DNA of 41,860 bases from Flavipsychrobacter sp. (GTDB lineage Bacteria; Bacteroidota; Bacteroidia; Chitinophagales; Chitinophagaceae). The translations under genes were made by a program, and so were the position numbers. The notes beneath the pieces are model-generated. The model ran no database searches and was not told the origin of the DNA. It saw nothing but the letters and a program-made list of their open reading frames with translations. Below, in pieces: positions 16,314-25,208 of this stretch. Position 1 is the first letter of the stretch. The number at the start of each line of letters is the position of its first letter. The DNA lies in the NCBI GenBank assembly GCA_016787265.1, contig JAEUVF010000011.1:1-41860 (forward strand), given 5' to 3'.

Positions 16314-16327
16314 TTGATTTTAATCAA
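16314..16327. promoter_or_regulatory. Perfect FNR-type box
   Basis: TTGAT-TTTA-ATCAA is an exact match to the FNR consensus TTGAT-N4-ATCAA. It lies between a Crp/Fnr gene (ending at 16346) and the start of the NAD(P)-binding, YceI, DoxX unit at 16218. Its centre would be about 90 bp upstream of the likely start of transcription, a class I activation distance. Confidence 0.65.
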
Positions 16328-16345
16328 TGCCTTAGAGCAGGCTGT

Positions 16346-16927
16346 TTATTTTCTGCCTGTTACACGTCCGCGTACCCGGCTGAGTGTTTCGGGTGTAAGG
16401 CCCATATAGGAGGCAATCATGTGCTGGGGAACCCGTTGCACAATGGTGGGATAGGTGGCTATCAGGTTTTTGTAGCGTTCTTCTATAGGCAGACTGATAA
16501 TAGACGTAAGCCGCCTTTGCAGCGCGATATAGGCACCGGTAATTTGTAAACGGATATAGGTTTCATATTTCGGTACAGTCTGAAGCAATTCTTCATGTGC
16601 CGCTTTGCTGATCAGGATCAGTTCGGCATCTTCTATGGCGTCTATGGTATAGGTAGCAGGTTCGCCGGTTAGAAAACTATAGAGGTCTGAGATGGTCCAG
16701 CCTTCCAGGGCAAATTGCGTGATCCGTTCAGTTCCTGCTTCATCTATGACATAAGATTTCAATGCTCCTTTTTCTACAAAAGCGATGTACTTGCACAGAT
16801 CTCCTTCCTGCAGGAGATATTGCTTCTTGCGCAATTTCTTCGGCGTGAGATAGGTTTTAATTTTTTCCTGCTCCTCAGGGCTTAAGGGTACCTTTTCATT
16901 GAATGATTGGAAGAAGAGTTCGTACAT
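16346..16927 (-). CDS. Crp/Fnr family regulator
   Basis: A 193-residue regulator. The cyclic-nucleotide-binding-like domain spans about 10-130 (YLLQEGDLCKYIAFVEKGAL). The HTH spans about 150-193, with RVPQHMIASYMGLTPETLSR as recognition part. It lacks the N-terminal cysteine cluster of true Fnr, so oxygen sensing through Fe-S is unlikely. It lies just upstream of the FNR-type box and the YceI operon on the same strand. A second member of the family is encoded divergently at 17636, and both share the core PQH(M/Q)(I/L)ASY(M/L)G(L/I)TPE(T/S)LSR. Confidence 0.93.
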   Translation of the reverse strand: MYELFFQSFNEKVPLSPEEQEKIKTYLTPKKLRKKQYLLQEGDLCKYIAFVEKGALKSYVIDEAGTERITQFALEGWTISDLYSFLTGEPATYTIDAIEDAELILISKAAHEELLQTVPKYETYIRLQITGAYIALQRRLTSIISLPIEERYKNLIATYPTIVQRVPQHMIASYMGLTPETLSRVRGRVTGRK

Positions 16928-16942
16928 AATCTTGAACAGCGT

Positions 16943-17584
16943 TTATGCTTTTTTATTATCAATAAACACCAGCGCTCCCGATGGACACCTCTTTACCTGT
17001 TCTTCCAACCGCTCTTTATCTGCTCCATCCGGCTCAATCCATTTTTTCTGTGAAGGCTTAAACACCTGGGGCAACTGTTTCCAGCAACGCGTGGAGTGCT
17101 GGCACAGTTCCGGCTTCCATTCCACGGTTACTTCCTCTGTACTGTAGCGGATGGTTTTGGTTTCGGGTTCCCGGAATGCAAACATGCGGACTTTGACTTC
17201 TCCCTGTAAGATTTTGCTAACCGGACAATTCTTTGCGATCTCCTGCAGGCGCAGGCGTTGGTCATCCGGTACGCTCTCAGGGAAAATCAGATCGCAATCA
17301 ATATAACTGGTGGTTAGTTCATTTTTTGTTTCCTGGTACATATTGGCGTTGATCCTGAGCTGAGGAATATCCCATTGCTTTCGATCAATATACATGCGAA
17401 GGGTTATCAGTTTGCAGGAAATCAGGGAAGACAGCAACAAACTGTAAGGATCTGGTCCCGTATCTTTCCCTCCCAGTGATTCCGGCTCATCCGCAAGGAT
17501 CTTCCCATTCCGCCATTCAATGGTACACTGGTATTTTTCGGTTTCGATAGTGCCCTTTACGGGCTTCTCCATTTTGTATTGCAT
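16943..17584 (-). CDS. OsmC domain fused to a divergent 4Fe-4S ferredoxin domain
   Basis: A 213-residue protein from ATG 17584 (a GTG at 17599 would add five residues). Residues 10-130 are an OsmC/Ohr-like domain: GPDPYSLLLSSLISCKLITL carries one expected cysteine and CPVSKIL the other. OsmC proteins reduce organic peroxides. Residues 140-208 match the YjdI-type mono-cluster domain, VEWKPELCQHSTRCWKQLP and VKRCPSGAL, which would bind a 4Fe-4S cluster. The fusion suggests electron delivery to a thiol peroxidase or an anion-reactive enzyme. Only 15 bp separate it from the Crp/Fnr gene downstream, and it is divergent from a second one. Confidence 0.87.
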   Translation of the reverse strand: MQYKMEKPVKGTIETEKYQCTIEWRNGKILADEPESLGGKDTGPDPYSLLLSSLISCKLITLRMYIDRKQWDIPQLRINANMYQETKNELTTSYIDCDLIFPESVPDDQRLRLQEIAKNCPVSKILQGEVKVRMFAFREPETKTIRYSTEEVTVEWKPELCQHSTRCWKQLPQVFKPSQKKWIEPDGADKERLEEQVKRCPSGALVFIDNKKA

Positions 17585-17635
17585 GCTTTCTGATTTCACA
17601 CAAAAAGTAACCCTTTTTATCCATAATTTTAATCC

Positions 17636-18223
17636 ATGGAACAGGTGCTTTTTGATTTTATAGAACGTTATATGGAACTTTCACCGGATGAAAAGCAGCT
17701 TATCCGCGAGCTGAGTATCATTCAATCATATAAAAAAGGTGCAATTCTATTAAAAGAGGGCAAGGTTTCCTATGATAGTTATTTTGTTTTGGAAGGCTGC
17801 CTCAGAACTTTCAGCCTGAAGAACAACGAAGAGAAAACTACTGAATTTTATACCGAAATGGAGGTGCTACCCCCTGCCTCTTCTCTTGATGGATCTCCCT
17901 CCCTTTATTCCATCTCCTGCGTAGAAGACACCGTAGTTTGTGTCTCGAATCCTGAACTTGAACAAGCAGCTTTTGCCAGGTTCCCCCGTTTTGAAATGAT
18001 GTGCAGGGTACTGTCTGAACAATTAGTTGCTAAAGCAAGATTGGAATTAGACAAGTTTAAAACCTCCTCTGCGGAAGAGCGTTATTTGGCTCTTATTGAA
18101 TCCCGGCCGGATTTGTTTCAGCGGGTGCCACAGCATCAGTTAGCCAGTTATCTAGGCATTACGCCTGAATCGCTGAGCCGATTAAGAGGGAGGCTGGTTA
18201 AACGCCAGCAATCTTACCAATAG
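17636..18223 (+). CDS. Crp/Fnr family regulator (second copy)
   Basis: A 195-residue regulator. The sensor barrel (about 25-130) begins YKKGAILLKEGKVSYDSYFV. The HTH near 155-190 contains VPQHQLASYLGITPESLSRL. It starts 51 bp from the OsmC-ferredoxin gene in the opposite direction, so it may control that promoter. The body differs clearly from the copy at 16346, so this is not a recent duplicate. It lies 47 bp before the quinone oxidoreductase-like gene and may be co-transcribed with it. No Fe-S cysteines are visible. Confidence 0.93.
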   Translation: MEQVLFDFIERYMELSPDEKQLIRELSIIQSYKKGAILLKEGKVSYDSYFVLEGCLRTFSLKNNEEKTTEFYTEMEVLPPASSLDGSPSLYSISCVEDTVVCVSNPELEQAAFARFPRFEMMCRVLSEQLVAKARLELDKFKTSSAEERYLALIESRPDLFQRVPQHQLASYLGITPESLSRLRGRLVKRQQSYQ

Positions 18224-18270
18224 TTAAGAAATTGAAGCATACTGGCAGCTTATAATTGCAGATGCATACA

Positions 18271-19200
18271 ATGAAAGCTGCCATTTGTAAAAGATATGGT
18301 GGACCAGAACAGTTGGAGATCACGGAGGTGCCCAAGCCTGTCTGCAATGACAATGAAATAGTAGTGCGCATTATGGCAACGTCTGTAAATTCAGGCGATG
18401 TAAAACTTCGCAGTTTGGCTGTTCGTGGGTTTCAAAAAATTATCATGAAGATCATCTTTGGTTTTTATAAACCCCGCAGGTCTATCCTGGGCACTGTCTT
18501 TTCCGGAATAGTAGAAGAGACCGGCAAAAAAACTACCCGGTTTAAAAAAGGAGACCGGGTTTTCGGTATGACTGGCTTTCGTTTTGGTACCTATGCGGAA
18601 TACATTACCCTGAATGAAGCCGGCATTGTTACCCGTATGCCTGCCTCTGCAAGTTTTGAGGAAGCTGCTGCCCTTCCTTTTGGATGGCATACTGCGATTT
18701 ATTTTTTAGAGAAAGCAGGCATCCGGAAATATGAACGTCCCAACATACTTATTTACGGGGCAACCGGATCTGTTGGTAGCGCAGCTATTCAGGTTGCCAG
18801 CTATTATGGTGCAACCGTGACAGCTGTTTGCAGTAGCGCTGGCAGGGAATTAATGGAACAACTCAAAGTAGAAAAGGTAGTTTATTACGACCGACAGGAT
18901 TTTACGCTGCTGAATGAAAAATTTGATATCATATTGGATGCCGTTGGTCACACTACAAAAAAAAGCTGCCAGCCTCTTTTGAAAAAGGACGGAAGCTTTG
19001 TAACAGTTGGTGGAATGGATATGGCAACTGAGAAAATCGAGCATTTGCAGCTTATTAGCAATTTGTTTGAAAAAGGGAAATGCAAGGCTGTTATTGATAA
19101 AGTATTTCCCTTCAGTGAAATCGCTGCCGCCCACCGATATGTTGATACCGGAAAAAAGAAAGGAAATGTTGTTGTGTCGATTTGCGATTTACCTCGATAA
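18271..19200 (+). CDS. Zinc-free NAD(P)-dependent alcohol dehydrogenase / quinone oxidoreductase-like
   Basis: A 309-residue medium-chain dehydrogenase/reductase. It starts at ATG 18271 with MKAAICKRYGGPEQLEITEV, the standard beginning of the family; upstream starts at 18256 and 18262 add a few residues. Key parts are GTVFSGIVEETGK, FKKGDRVFGMTGF, a nucleotide-binding stretch LIYGATGSVGSAAIQVAS, and DIILDAVG. Zinc ligands of classical alcohol dehydrogenases are absent. It likely reduces quinones or enones with NADPH. The substrate is unknown. Confidence 0.9.
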   Translation: MKAAICKRYGGPEQLEITEVPKPVCNDNEIVVRIMATSVNSGDVKLRSLAVRGFQKIIMKIIFGFYKPRRSILGTVFSGIVEETGKKTTRFKKGDRVFGMTGFRFGTYAEYITLNEAGIVTRMPASASFEEAAALPFGWHTAIYFLEKAGIRKYERPNILIYGATGSVGSAAIQVASYYGATVTAVCSSAGRELMEQLKVEKVVYYDRQDFTLLNEKFDIILDAVGHTTKKSCQPLLKKDGSFVTVGGMDMATEKIEHLQLISNLFEKGKCKAVIDKVFPFSEIAAAHRYVDTGKKKGNVVVSICDLPR

Positions 19201-19205
19201 ATTAA

Positions 19206-20267
19206 TTAAGTATAGTATTTATTTCTCATCCAGAAGGCTACATTAACCAATGCAATCAATGCAGGTACTTCCACCAGTGGGCCAATTACACCTGCAAATG
19301 CCTGTCCGCTGTTGATGCCAAATACACCAATGGCAACTGCAATGGCCAGTTCAAAATTATTACCTGCTGCTGTAAACGCGATTGAGGTATTGGTGGAATA
19401 ATCCGCACCCATTTTTTTGCCCAGGAAAAAGCTTACCAGGAACATGATTGCAAAATAAATAACCAGTGGTATGGCTATTCTTACTACATCCATCGGGATC
19501 TGCACAATCAGTTCGCCTTTCAGACTAAACATAAGTACAATCGTAAAGAGCAATGCAATCAGGGTGATAGGTGAGATGAAGGGAATGAATGTTTTGGTGT
19601 ACCATTCATCGCCTTTTACTTTGCGTATTATCATACGGGTTAATAATCCTGCAGCGAAGGGAATGCCTAAATAGATAGCCACGCTTTCTGCTATTTCACC
19701 AATCGTAATGTTAACTTCAGATCCGGTTACACCAAACAGTGGTGGTAGCACCGTTACAAACACATACGCATAAACGCTGTACAACAAAACCTGGAAGATA
19801 CTATTGAGAGCGACCAATCCAGCTGCATATTCCCTGCTTCCTTCTGCTAATTCATTCCATACAATCACCATGGCAATGCATCGCGCGAGGCCAATGAGTA
19901 TGAGTCCCACCATGTATTCAGGATAGTCATGCAAAAACACAATGGCCAGGATAAACATCAGAACCGGACCAATCACCCAGTTCAGCAGAAGCGACATACC
20001 CAATACTTTCGTGTTCCTGAATACTTCTTTCAGTTGCTCATAGCGAACCTTGGCAAAGGGTGGATACATCATGAGGATCAGGCCAATCGCCAATGGAATA
20101 TTGGTGGTGCCGGAAGAGAAGGAATTGATAAAGCCGGAGGATTCGGGTAAGAAATACCCAATCGCAACGCCTAGTCCCATTGCCAAAAAGATCCAAAGTG
20201 TTAGATACCTGTCTAAAAAACTCAAGCGTTTTCTTTCATGTGCGGGTGCACAGTCCTTTGCTGACAT
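19206..20267 (-). CDS. arsB: ACR3-type arsenite efflux transporter
   Basis: A 353-residue membrane protein with about ten helices, typical ACR3. Diagnostic blocks are [20 protein letters not shown], then [33 protein letters not shown] (with the conserved cysteine) and [18 protein letters not shown]. It exports arsenite driven by proton motive force. It is 5 bp downstream of a DinB gene and converges with the dehydrogenase gene 5 bp away. No ArsR or ArsC gene is visible next to it, so control of expression is not obvious. Confidence 0.95.
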   Translation of the reverse strand: MSAKDCAPAHERKRLSFLDRYLTLWIFLAMGLGVAIGYFLPESSGFINSFSSGTTNIPLAIGLILMMYPPFAKVRYEQLKEVFRNTKVLGMSLLLNWVIGPVLMFILAIVFLHDYPEYMVGLILIGLARCIAMVIVWNELAEGSREYAAGLVALNSIFQVLLYSVYAYVFVTVLPPLFGVTGSEVNITIGEIAESVAIYLGIPFAAGLLTRMIIRKVKGDEWYTKTFIPFISPITLIALLFTIVLMFSLKGELIVQIPMDVVRIAIPLVIYFAIMFLVSFFLGKKMGADYSTNTSIAFTAAGNNFELAIAVAIGVFGINSGQAFAGVIGPLVEVPALIALVNVAFWMRNKYYT

Positions 20268-20272
20268 ACTGT

Positions 20273-20722
20273 TTACTTTCCGTATTTTAAAATGATCGCT
20301 AATTGTCCTGCATGATAGGCAGTATGGGTTATGATGCGTCCCAGGGCTTCAATTTTTGTCTTGGTGCCAAATTCTTTGGTGGTGATGGTCTCCTCCCATG
20401 CACTATCCGGCTGGTTGAGCAATACCGTTTTTAGTGCTTCAAATGCTGTTTGCTGATAGGATAGCAATTCCGCCAGGTTGGTCCATTCGCCTGTATCTTT
20501 TTGCGCTATCACTGTTTTGGCATGTACCTGCAGTCCTTCTGCTTTAAATACATTTTTTGTGAACAGGAGTTCCACATCCGCAATATGGCGGATCAGAAAC
20601 CCTGCTGAATTGGGCGCATCTCCTAATCTTTTGGTCAGATCCGCTTCGGTAATATTGGAAAGCTGATTCGTGAATCGGGTTCTTCCTTCTGTCCAGAGTT
20701 GTACTAAGTTGTGGGCTTGCAT
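20273..20722 (-). CDS. DinB family protein
   Basis: A 149-residue four-helix protein of the DinB/YfiT type. The three metal-site histidines are visible: H46 in LIRHIADVE, and two in [17 protein letters not shown]. Such proteins resemble bacillithiol or mycothiol-dependent transferases; the thiol used here is unknown. It is 5 bp upstream of arsB on the same strand, so the two are probably co-expressed and it may take part in arsenic or thiol stress. Confidence 0.87.
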   Translation of the reverse strand: MQAHNLVQLWTEGRTRFTNQLSNITEADLTKRLGDAPNSAGFLIRHIADVELLFTKNVFKAEGLQVHAKTVIAQKDTGEWTNLAELLSYQQTAFEALKTVLLNQPDSAWEETITTKEFGTKTKIEALGRIITHTAYHAGQLAIILKYGK

Positions 20723-20746
20723 ACTATAGATGATTTAGGGGTGTTA

Positions 20747-20854
20747 TCAATCCCTGCCAGATAAATCATAAAGATAGGCTGCTGCTTCTATATCCTCTGT
20801 ATTTCCATCCGGGTCTGGAATATAACCTATCTGTTTTCCAATTACAGTCCCCAT
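20747..20854 (-). CDS. Possible 35-residue peptide upstream of dinB
   Basis: A short frame starts ATG at 20854 and encodes an acidic peptide with GYIPDPDGNTEDIEAA and ends in SGRD. The protein-like composition suggests a small gene or the end of a lost one. It overlaps no other coding region and points the same way as dinB, 25 bp upstream of it. I do not recognise a family. Confidence 0.25.
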   Translation of the reverse strand: MGTVIGKQIGYIPDPDGNTEDIEAAAYLYDLSGRD

Positions 20855-20874
20855 ATAGGCTCACCCTGCGCTCG

Positions 20875-21420
20875 GTGCAGCGTGATAAATTTGAGTATAG
20901 TTTTACGGATGGGAAGCAGTCTGTTCAGGTTTTCGCACAGGAACAGGAAATCTCGGAAGGTGCCAGGTTTGCTTCCAATACCCGCTGGGTGAGTGAAGTG
21001 TACCGGGAGCAGGCTTTTCAATATGCGTTCTCTGCCAGGTTTATACCACAGAACACAGCAGAACGCGAGGAATGGAACCTGGTGATGTACAGCAACCACG
21101 ACTGGTCAGTTAAACAACCTTTCCAGGCAGCCGATTTTAATGAGGGTGGCTTGCTGGTTGCCGCCGGTGATACACTTACCATTAAAACCGTAAGGGTACA
21201 ACGGGTGATTGATACACACGGGCAGGAACATGCCATGCCTTTTGCCATCCCTTTCGCTTATGAATTCAGAATCGGCGATGAAGTTTGCGCCATCATTGAT
21301 ACCTGGGGCAAAAACTTATGGCTCTATAAGGAGTTGGATGAATCCACCCGGTCCGCCATTGCTGCAGCAACCACCGCCATCCTTTCAAGGAGAATTCAAA
21401 ACAGGGTAGGAGCCGGTTAA
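20875..21420 (+). CDS. Hypothetical protein, about 181 residues
   Basis: I do not recognise this protein. It is soluble, mixed alpha/beta, with aromatic-rich strands such as EYSFTDGKQSVQVFAQEQ, RFASNTRWVSEVYREQAF and EFRIGDEVCAIIDTWG. There is no signal peptide. The start is uncertain: the frame is open far upstream without ATG, and GTG 20875 fits best; the true start may be a few codons earlier. It stands alone, converging with the iorA-like gene. A heptamer repeat begins 4 bp after the stop. Confidence 0.7.
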   Translation: MQRDKFEYSFTDGKQSVQVFAQEQEISEGARFASNTRWVSEVYREQAFQYAFSARFIPQNTAEREEWNLVMYSNHDWSVKQPFQAADFNEGGLLVAAGDTLTIKTVRVQRVIDTHGQEHAMPFAIPFAYEFRIGDEVCAIIDTWGKNLWLYKELDESTRSAIAAATTAILSRRIQNRVGAG

Positions 21421-21424
21421 CCCT

Positions 21425-21452
21425 TCTCACATCTCACGTCTCACATCTCACT
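21425..21452. repeat. Heptamer repeat TCTCACN, four copies
   Basis: Four units of TCTCACN run from 21425 to 21452 between two converging genes and reach into the last codons of the iorA-like gene. The same heptamer occurs at 24958 and, as its complement, at 41026. Confidence 0.88.
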
Positions 21453-21906
21453 TCTTCCCCATATCCGCCGCCAAATGAATAGCCTCCCGAATTCTCAGAT
21501 AGGTTCCGCACCGGCAGATATTCCCAGCCATCGCAGCATCTATGTCTTTATCTGTTGGATGGCTGTTTTTTCTAAGCAAGGCTGCAGCAGACATGATCTG
21601 ACCGGTTTGGCAATAACCACATTGCGCTACATCTAATTCCAGCCAGGCTTTTTGTAGCGGATGTTCATTCGTTTCCGATAATCCTTCTATGGTTACTACT
21701 TTTTTACCAGCCGCCTGGCTCACTCTTGTTACACAGGAGCGTACCGCTTCACCGTTCAGATGCACAGTGCAGGCCCCGCATTGCGCCATGCCACAACCAT
21801 ATTTGGTTCCAACCAGATCCAGGTGGTCCCGGAGTACCCACAACAACGGTGTAGCAGGATCTACATCCAGGTTGTACGTTTTGTTATTGATAGTTAAGGA
21901 GATCAT
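21448..21906 (-). CDS. iorA: 2Fe-2S small subunit of molybdenum hydroxylase (IorA-like)
   Basis: A 152-residue electron-transfer subunit with two 2Fe-2S domains. The plant-type domain has C38, C43, C46 and C58 ([16 protein letters not shown]). The second domain has CGYCQTG and [12 protein letters not shown]. It passes electrons from the molybdenum centre of the large subunit encoded 19 bp upstream. It lacks a signal peptide, so it would leave the cytosol by riding with the Tat-exported large subunit. The C-terminal codons run into a heptamer repeat. The substrate class is not determined by the sequence. Confidence 0.92.
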   Translation of the reverse strand: MISLTINNKTYNLDVDPATPLLWVLRDHLDLVGTKYGCGMAQCGACTVHLNGEAVRSCVTRVSQAAGKKVVTIEGLSETNEHPLQKAWLELDVAQCGYCQTGQIMSAAALLRKNSHPTDKDIDAAMAGNICRCGTYLRIREAIHLAADMGKK

Positions 21907-21925
21907 TGTTGTAATAATTTTGTTG

Positions 21926-24190
21926 TTAGAAAGCTCTTTTCGCGCTGTTTAATTGAGGACCATACGGCTGGTCATAATAACGTTTTCCGGTTGCTCTATA
22001 CAGCGCATTGGCAACCGCCCCAAATACAGGTGGGAAAGGTGGTTCACCTAATCCGGTTGGATCAATATCATTTTGCACAAAATGCACATCAATCTGCCTG
22101 GGCGTTTCATTCATCCGGATCATTTTATACCGATGAAAATTATTCTGTTCAGCAGCGCCTTCCTTATGTGTCAAAGCACCATAGAGTGCATTTCCAATTC
22201 CATCAATGACTGCTCCCTCTACCATATTGCTGGCTGCATCGGGATTCACAACAATACCACAATCCACTGCACTGAACACCCTTTCTACTGTTGGTTTTCC
22301 ATCCTTGTTAATGAAATCAATGACATGAGCTGCGTAAGAATTGTGGCAGAAATAAGCTGCCACACCGCGACTGTATTTTTTATTTTCTTCCTTGTTCCAG
22401 CCGGATTTTTCTTTCACCAGTTGTAATACGCCGGCATAACGGTCGGCATCATACTCATTGTTTTTACCAACCGGATTTTCTTTTGCACGCTTTAATAATT
22501 CCAGTCTGAAATCAATCGGATCCTTGCCCATTGCTTCTGCCAGTTCATCCAAAAAAGATTGCTCCGCAGCTGCATTGAAATTGGACCGCGGCGCTCTGAA
22601 TGCTCCGATGGTAATATTGGATGGGATCTCCCAGGCTTCCGCCAGGTAGTTGTCTACTGCCCCTGCCGGGAACCTATTAGCGTGAATCGCATGTTCGGGT
22701 ATACCACCTCCTTTTACATGAAAGCCAATCAGGTTTTTATTAGCATCCAATGCAGCCCGGTACGTAGCTGTGTACATGGGACGATAAATACCATAGGTCA
22801 TATCATCTTCCCTGGTATAGATCAGTTTTACCGGAGCCTTTACTTTTTTTGATATCAGGGCTGCTTCTGCCAGGTAATGCCCATAAGCACGACGACCAAA
22901 TCCTCCGCCCATCCGGGTCATCTGTATTTCGATTTTATCAGCCGGGAGACCTAATACTTTAGAAAGCAGGGGTTCTGTCCAGGCAGGTGCCTGCAGGGGC
23001 CCTACCAGCAACGCTTTATCAGCTGTAACATGCGCGAAAAAATTCATCGGCTCCATACAGTTGTGCGCCAAAAAGGGTGCATTGTAGGTACGCTCGATAA
23101 TTTGCGCAGCATTTTTAAAAGCTGTTTCCGGATCACCATCTTTTCGAAGTTGCTGGGCCGGCCGATTTGCATACTCCTGCATTAGCTTCCGCTGTTCACT
23201 GGTGGTTTCCAATTTACCAGGAACGACAACTTCCTTTTTGCCGGTTCTGCCATTGATGATATCTTTTGTTTCACCTGCCGGCTCCCAACTTACTTTCAGC
23301 TTTTTCCGGGCATTCATCACTTCCCAGGTAGTTTTTCCAACAACCACTAACAACTCATTAAAAGTTCGCGTATCAAAACCTCCCTGCTCCATACCTGGTT
23401 CATAGAGGGTTTGCCTGAATACATCCGTAATGCCAGGCATTTTCAAAGCTTCGGTTGCATCGAATGATTTCAGTTTCATGCCAAATGCCGGCGGATGTTC
23501 AATCATCGCGATCAACATTCCCTCCTGTTTATAATCGATGCCAAAGAGAGGTTTGCCGGATACAATTTTTTGTCCTTCCACATTCTTTTGTGAATTCCGG
23601 ACCAGCTTAAAGTTCTTAGCTTCTTTGAGTTTGACGCCTTTGGGAATGGGTATAGTTGCTGCCCTGGATGCAAATTCCCCATAGGTGCCGGATTTGCCGG
23701 ATTTTTCATGATAGATCATCCCTGCTTTGGCAGTCAGTTCTTCTACTGGCAGATTCCAGGTTTGAGCAGCACCTAAGAGCAACATCTGGCGCGCAGCAGC
23801 TCCTGCTTCCCGAAGGGGTTTCCAGTACATGCGTACAGAATTGCTGCCACCGGTAAACTGGGGTCCAAGTTTTACATTATCATGCGGACCCATCTCCACT
23901 ATAATTTTTGTCCAGTCCACTTCCAGTTCCTCCGCTACGATCATGGGAAGCGATGTCATTACATTCTGCCCAAACTCCGGATTGGGATTCAATATTTTGA
24001 TTTTATTATCCGGTGTGATTTTAATGTAACCGGTTATTTCATACCATTGGTCTTCGGCTTCCAGGTCTGCGGACAGCTCTCCTTTTTTGAAAGCTGAGAG
24101 GAAGGTGAAGCTGAGTAAGAGTCCGCCTCCGGCAAGTGCGGACGACTTCAGAAAAGTTCGCCGGTTAACGGAGTTGTTGGGTTGGCTCAT
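21926..24190 (-). CDS. iorB: Molybdopterin-binding large subunit (IorB-like, xanthine dehydrogenase family)
   Basis: A 754-residue enzyme subunit starting at ATG 24190 (24196 also possible). A Tat signal is present: NRRTFLK, then a hydrophobic stretch ending near LSAF. Aldehyde oxidase/xanthine dehydrogenase blocks follow: [40 protein letters not shown], and [19 protein letters not shown] with the glutamate expected at the active site. It resembles isoquinoline 1-oxidoreductase IorB. It lacks a separate FAD subunit, so electrons probably leave via a cytochrome or quinone. The divergent upstream regulator gene is broken. Confidence 0.92.
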   Translation of the reverse strand: MSQPNNSVNRRTFLKSSALAGGGLLLSFTFLSAFKKGELSADLEAEDQWYEITGYIKITPDNKIKILNPNPEFGQNVMTSLPMIVAEELEVDWTKIIVEMGPHDNVKLGPQFTGGSNSVRMYWKPLREAGAAARQMLLLGAAQTWNLPVEELTAKAGMIYHEKSGKSGTYGEFASRAATIPIPKGVKLKEAKNFKLVRNSQKNVEGQKIVSGKPLFGIDYKQEGMLIAMIEHPPAFGMKLKSFDATEALKMPGITDVFRQTLYEPGMEQGGFDTRTFNELLVVVGKTTWEVMNARKKLKVSWEPAGETKDIINGRTGKKEVVVPGKLETTSEQRKLMQEYANRPAQQLRKDGDPETAFKNAAQIIERTYNAPFLAHNCMEPMNFFAHVTADKALLVGPLQAPAWTEPLLSKVLGLPADKIEIQMTRMGGGFGRRAYGHYLAEAALISKKVKAPVKLIYTREDDMTYGIYRPMYTATYRAALDANKNLIGFHVKGGGIPEHAIHANRFPAGAVDNYLAEAWEIPSNITIGAFRAPRSNFNAAAEQSFLDELAEAMGKDPIDFRLELLKRAKENPVGKNNEYDADRYAGVLQLVKEKSGWNKEENKKYSRGVAAYFCHNSYAAHVIDFINKDGKPTVERVFSAVDCGIVVNPDAASNMVEGAVIDGIGNALYGALTHKEGAAEQNNFHRYKMIRMNETPRQIDVHFVQNDIDPTGLGEPPFPPVFGAVANALYRATGKRYYDQPYGPQLNSAKRAF

Positions 24191-24355
24191 GGTCATTTAT
24201 TTTGCTGTAAGTTACGTGAAATAGATTTTTAAAGATCCTATTGTTGAAGGTTGCTCCGGGTATATGAATTCCGGATTTTCCTACCAGTATTCCGGATTTG
24301 CTTAGCAGGTGCAGGGTTAGCTGGTTGAAAACGGTAGTTTTAACTAGTAAAAATC

Positions 24356-24917
24356 AAAGGTATTGACAACATACGCCGGTTTGAAACCATTAACGATTAC
24401 AATGTTTTCAATAACAATGAAACTCGTCATTCACTTGTAAATATTGTTGATCTTTCTAAAGCTGCTCCCCGCCAGGGATCGAAAATGTAGTTTGGAAATG
24501 GTGTTCTGATCTATGGAATTGTTCCTGAATTATTGTACGCGTTTTTATGAGCGTCAATTCATAACACGTGAAAATGTACACAAAGGAATAATGGAAAAAT
24601 TTGAGAAATTGTTGAATAACTATTATCACTCCGAAAAACCACGGTTGGTGGGTTTACCCTCAGCGGCCTACTGTGCAGCAGAGTTGAATTTGTCTGCCGG
24701 TTATTTTTGCGACCTGGTTAAAAAGGAAACAGGTAAATCTGCACAGGAATATATTCAGGCTAAAATTATTGAAGTAGCGAAGGGGTTGATTTTTGAAGGA
24801 AATAAAACAGTAAGTGAAATCGCCTACGAATTAGGGTTTAAATATCCAAAGCATTTCAGCAGGCTGTTTAAGCAGCGCGTGGGACAAACGCCCCACGCAT
24901 TTAAAAATCTTAATTGA
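24356..24917 (+). pseudogene. AraC-family regulator, internally deleted
   Basis: Bases 24356-24487 encode an AraC N-terminus in frame 2 (GIDNIRRFETINDYNVFNNN, then VDLSKAAPRQGSKM) and hit TAG at 24488 where the family has an aromatic residue. Soon after, in another frame, the C-terminal half follows from about 24513: FYERQFITREN, then GLPSAAYCAAELNLSAGYF and VSEIAYELGFKYPKHFSRLF. The central 130 or so residues are missing and no ATG is left at the 5' end. The 134-residue C-terminal frame could still give a free DNA-binding domain. It is divergent from the iorB-like gene, its likely former target. Confidence 0.82.
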
Positions 24918-24957
24918 GAAAACATGAAGCGCTTAAGATGTTGCCTTGATGTTAGAT

Positions 24958-24992
24958 TCTCACTTCTCACTTCTGACGTCTCACCTCTCACT
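24958..24992. repeat. Heptamer repeat TCTCACN, five copies
   Basis: Five units from 24958 to 24992, the third diverged (TCTGACG). The array touches the end of the small lipoprotein gene, so the repeat supplies its stop region. Same family as at 21425 and 41026. Confidence 0.88.
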
Positions 24993-25182
24993 CCCCCACA
25001 CTTCGTACCTGCACTCTTACACGGGGAGAATATGTTACTGTTCCATCCTTCTGCACCTGCTTTATACGAATGATCATCTGCTTCTGACCTGTTTGAACAG
25101 GTTCCGCAGTTTCCTTTGCACAGGAACTAAGGAGGAATAAGGCACAAAAAAAGAAGATGGTGGTAGCTATAGTAGTTTTCAT
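24988..25182 (-). CDS. Small lipoprotein, 64 residues
   Basis: A lipoprotein with a clear signal and lipobox (FLLSSC, cysteine at 21). The mature part is about 44 residues and ends IRIKQVQKDGTVTYSPRVRV. That ending closely resembles the strand pair found at the end of fibronectin-like domains in gliding/type IX secreted proteins. The gene upstream (25209-26216) ends just before such a segment would be expected. It may be a small lipoprotein family of its own or a product of rearrangement. It lies 26 bp after the surface protein gene. Confidence 0.65.
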   Translation of the reverse strand: MKTTIATTIFFFCALFLLSSCAKETAEPVQTGQKQMIIRIKQVQKDGTVTYSPRVRVQVRSVGE

Positions 25183-25208
25183 AACGGTCTGGCTTAAGTG
25201 TAGGGGGA

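Noticed and set aside
16346..18223. The two Crp/Fnr genes as true oxygen sensors
   Set aside because: Neither has the N-terminal cysteine cluster of Fnr, so only DNA-site similarity to FNR boxes is claimed.
21926..24190. Substrate-specific label such as isoquinoline or nicotinate oxidase
   Set aside because: Active-site blocks identify the superfamily but not the substrate; no pathway gene is adjacent.
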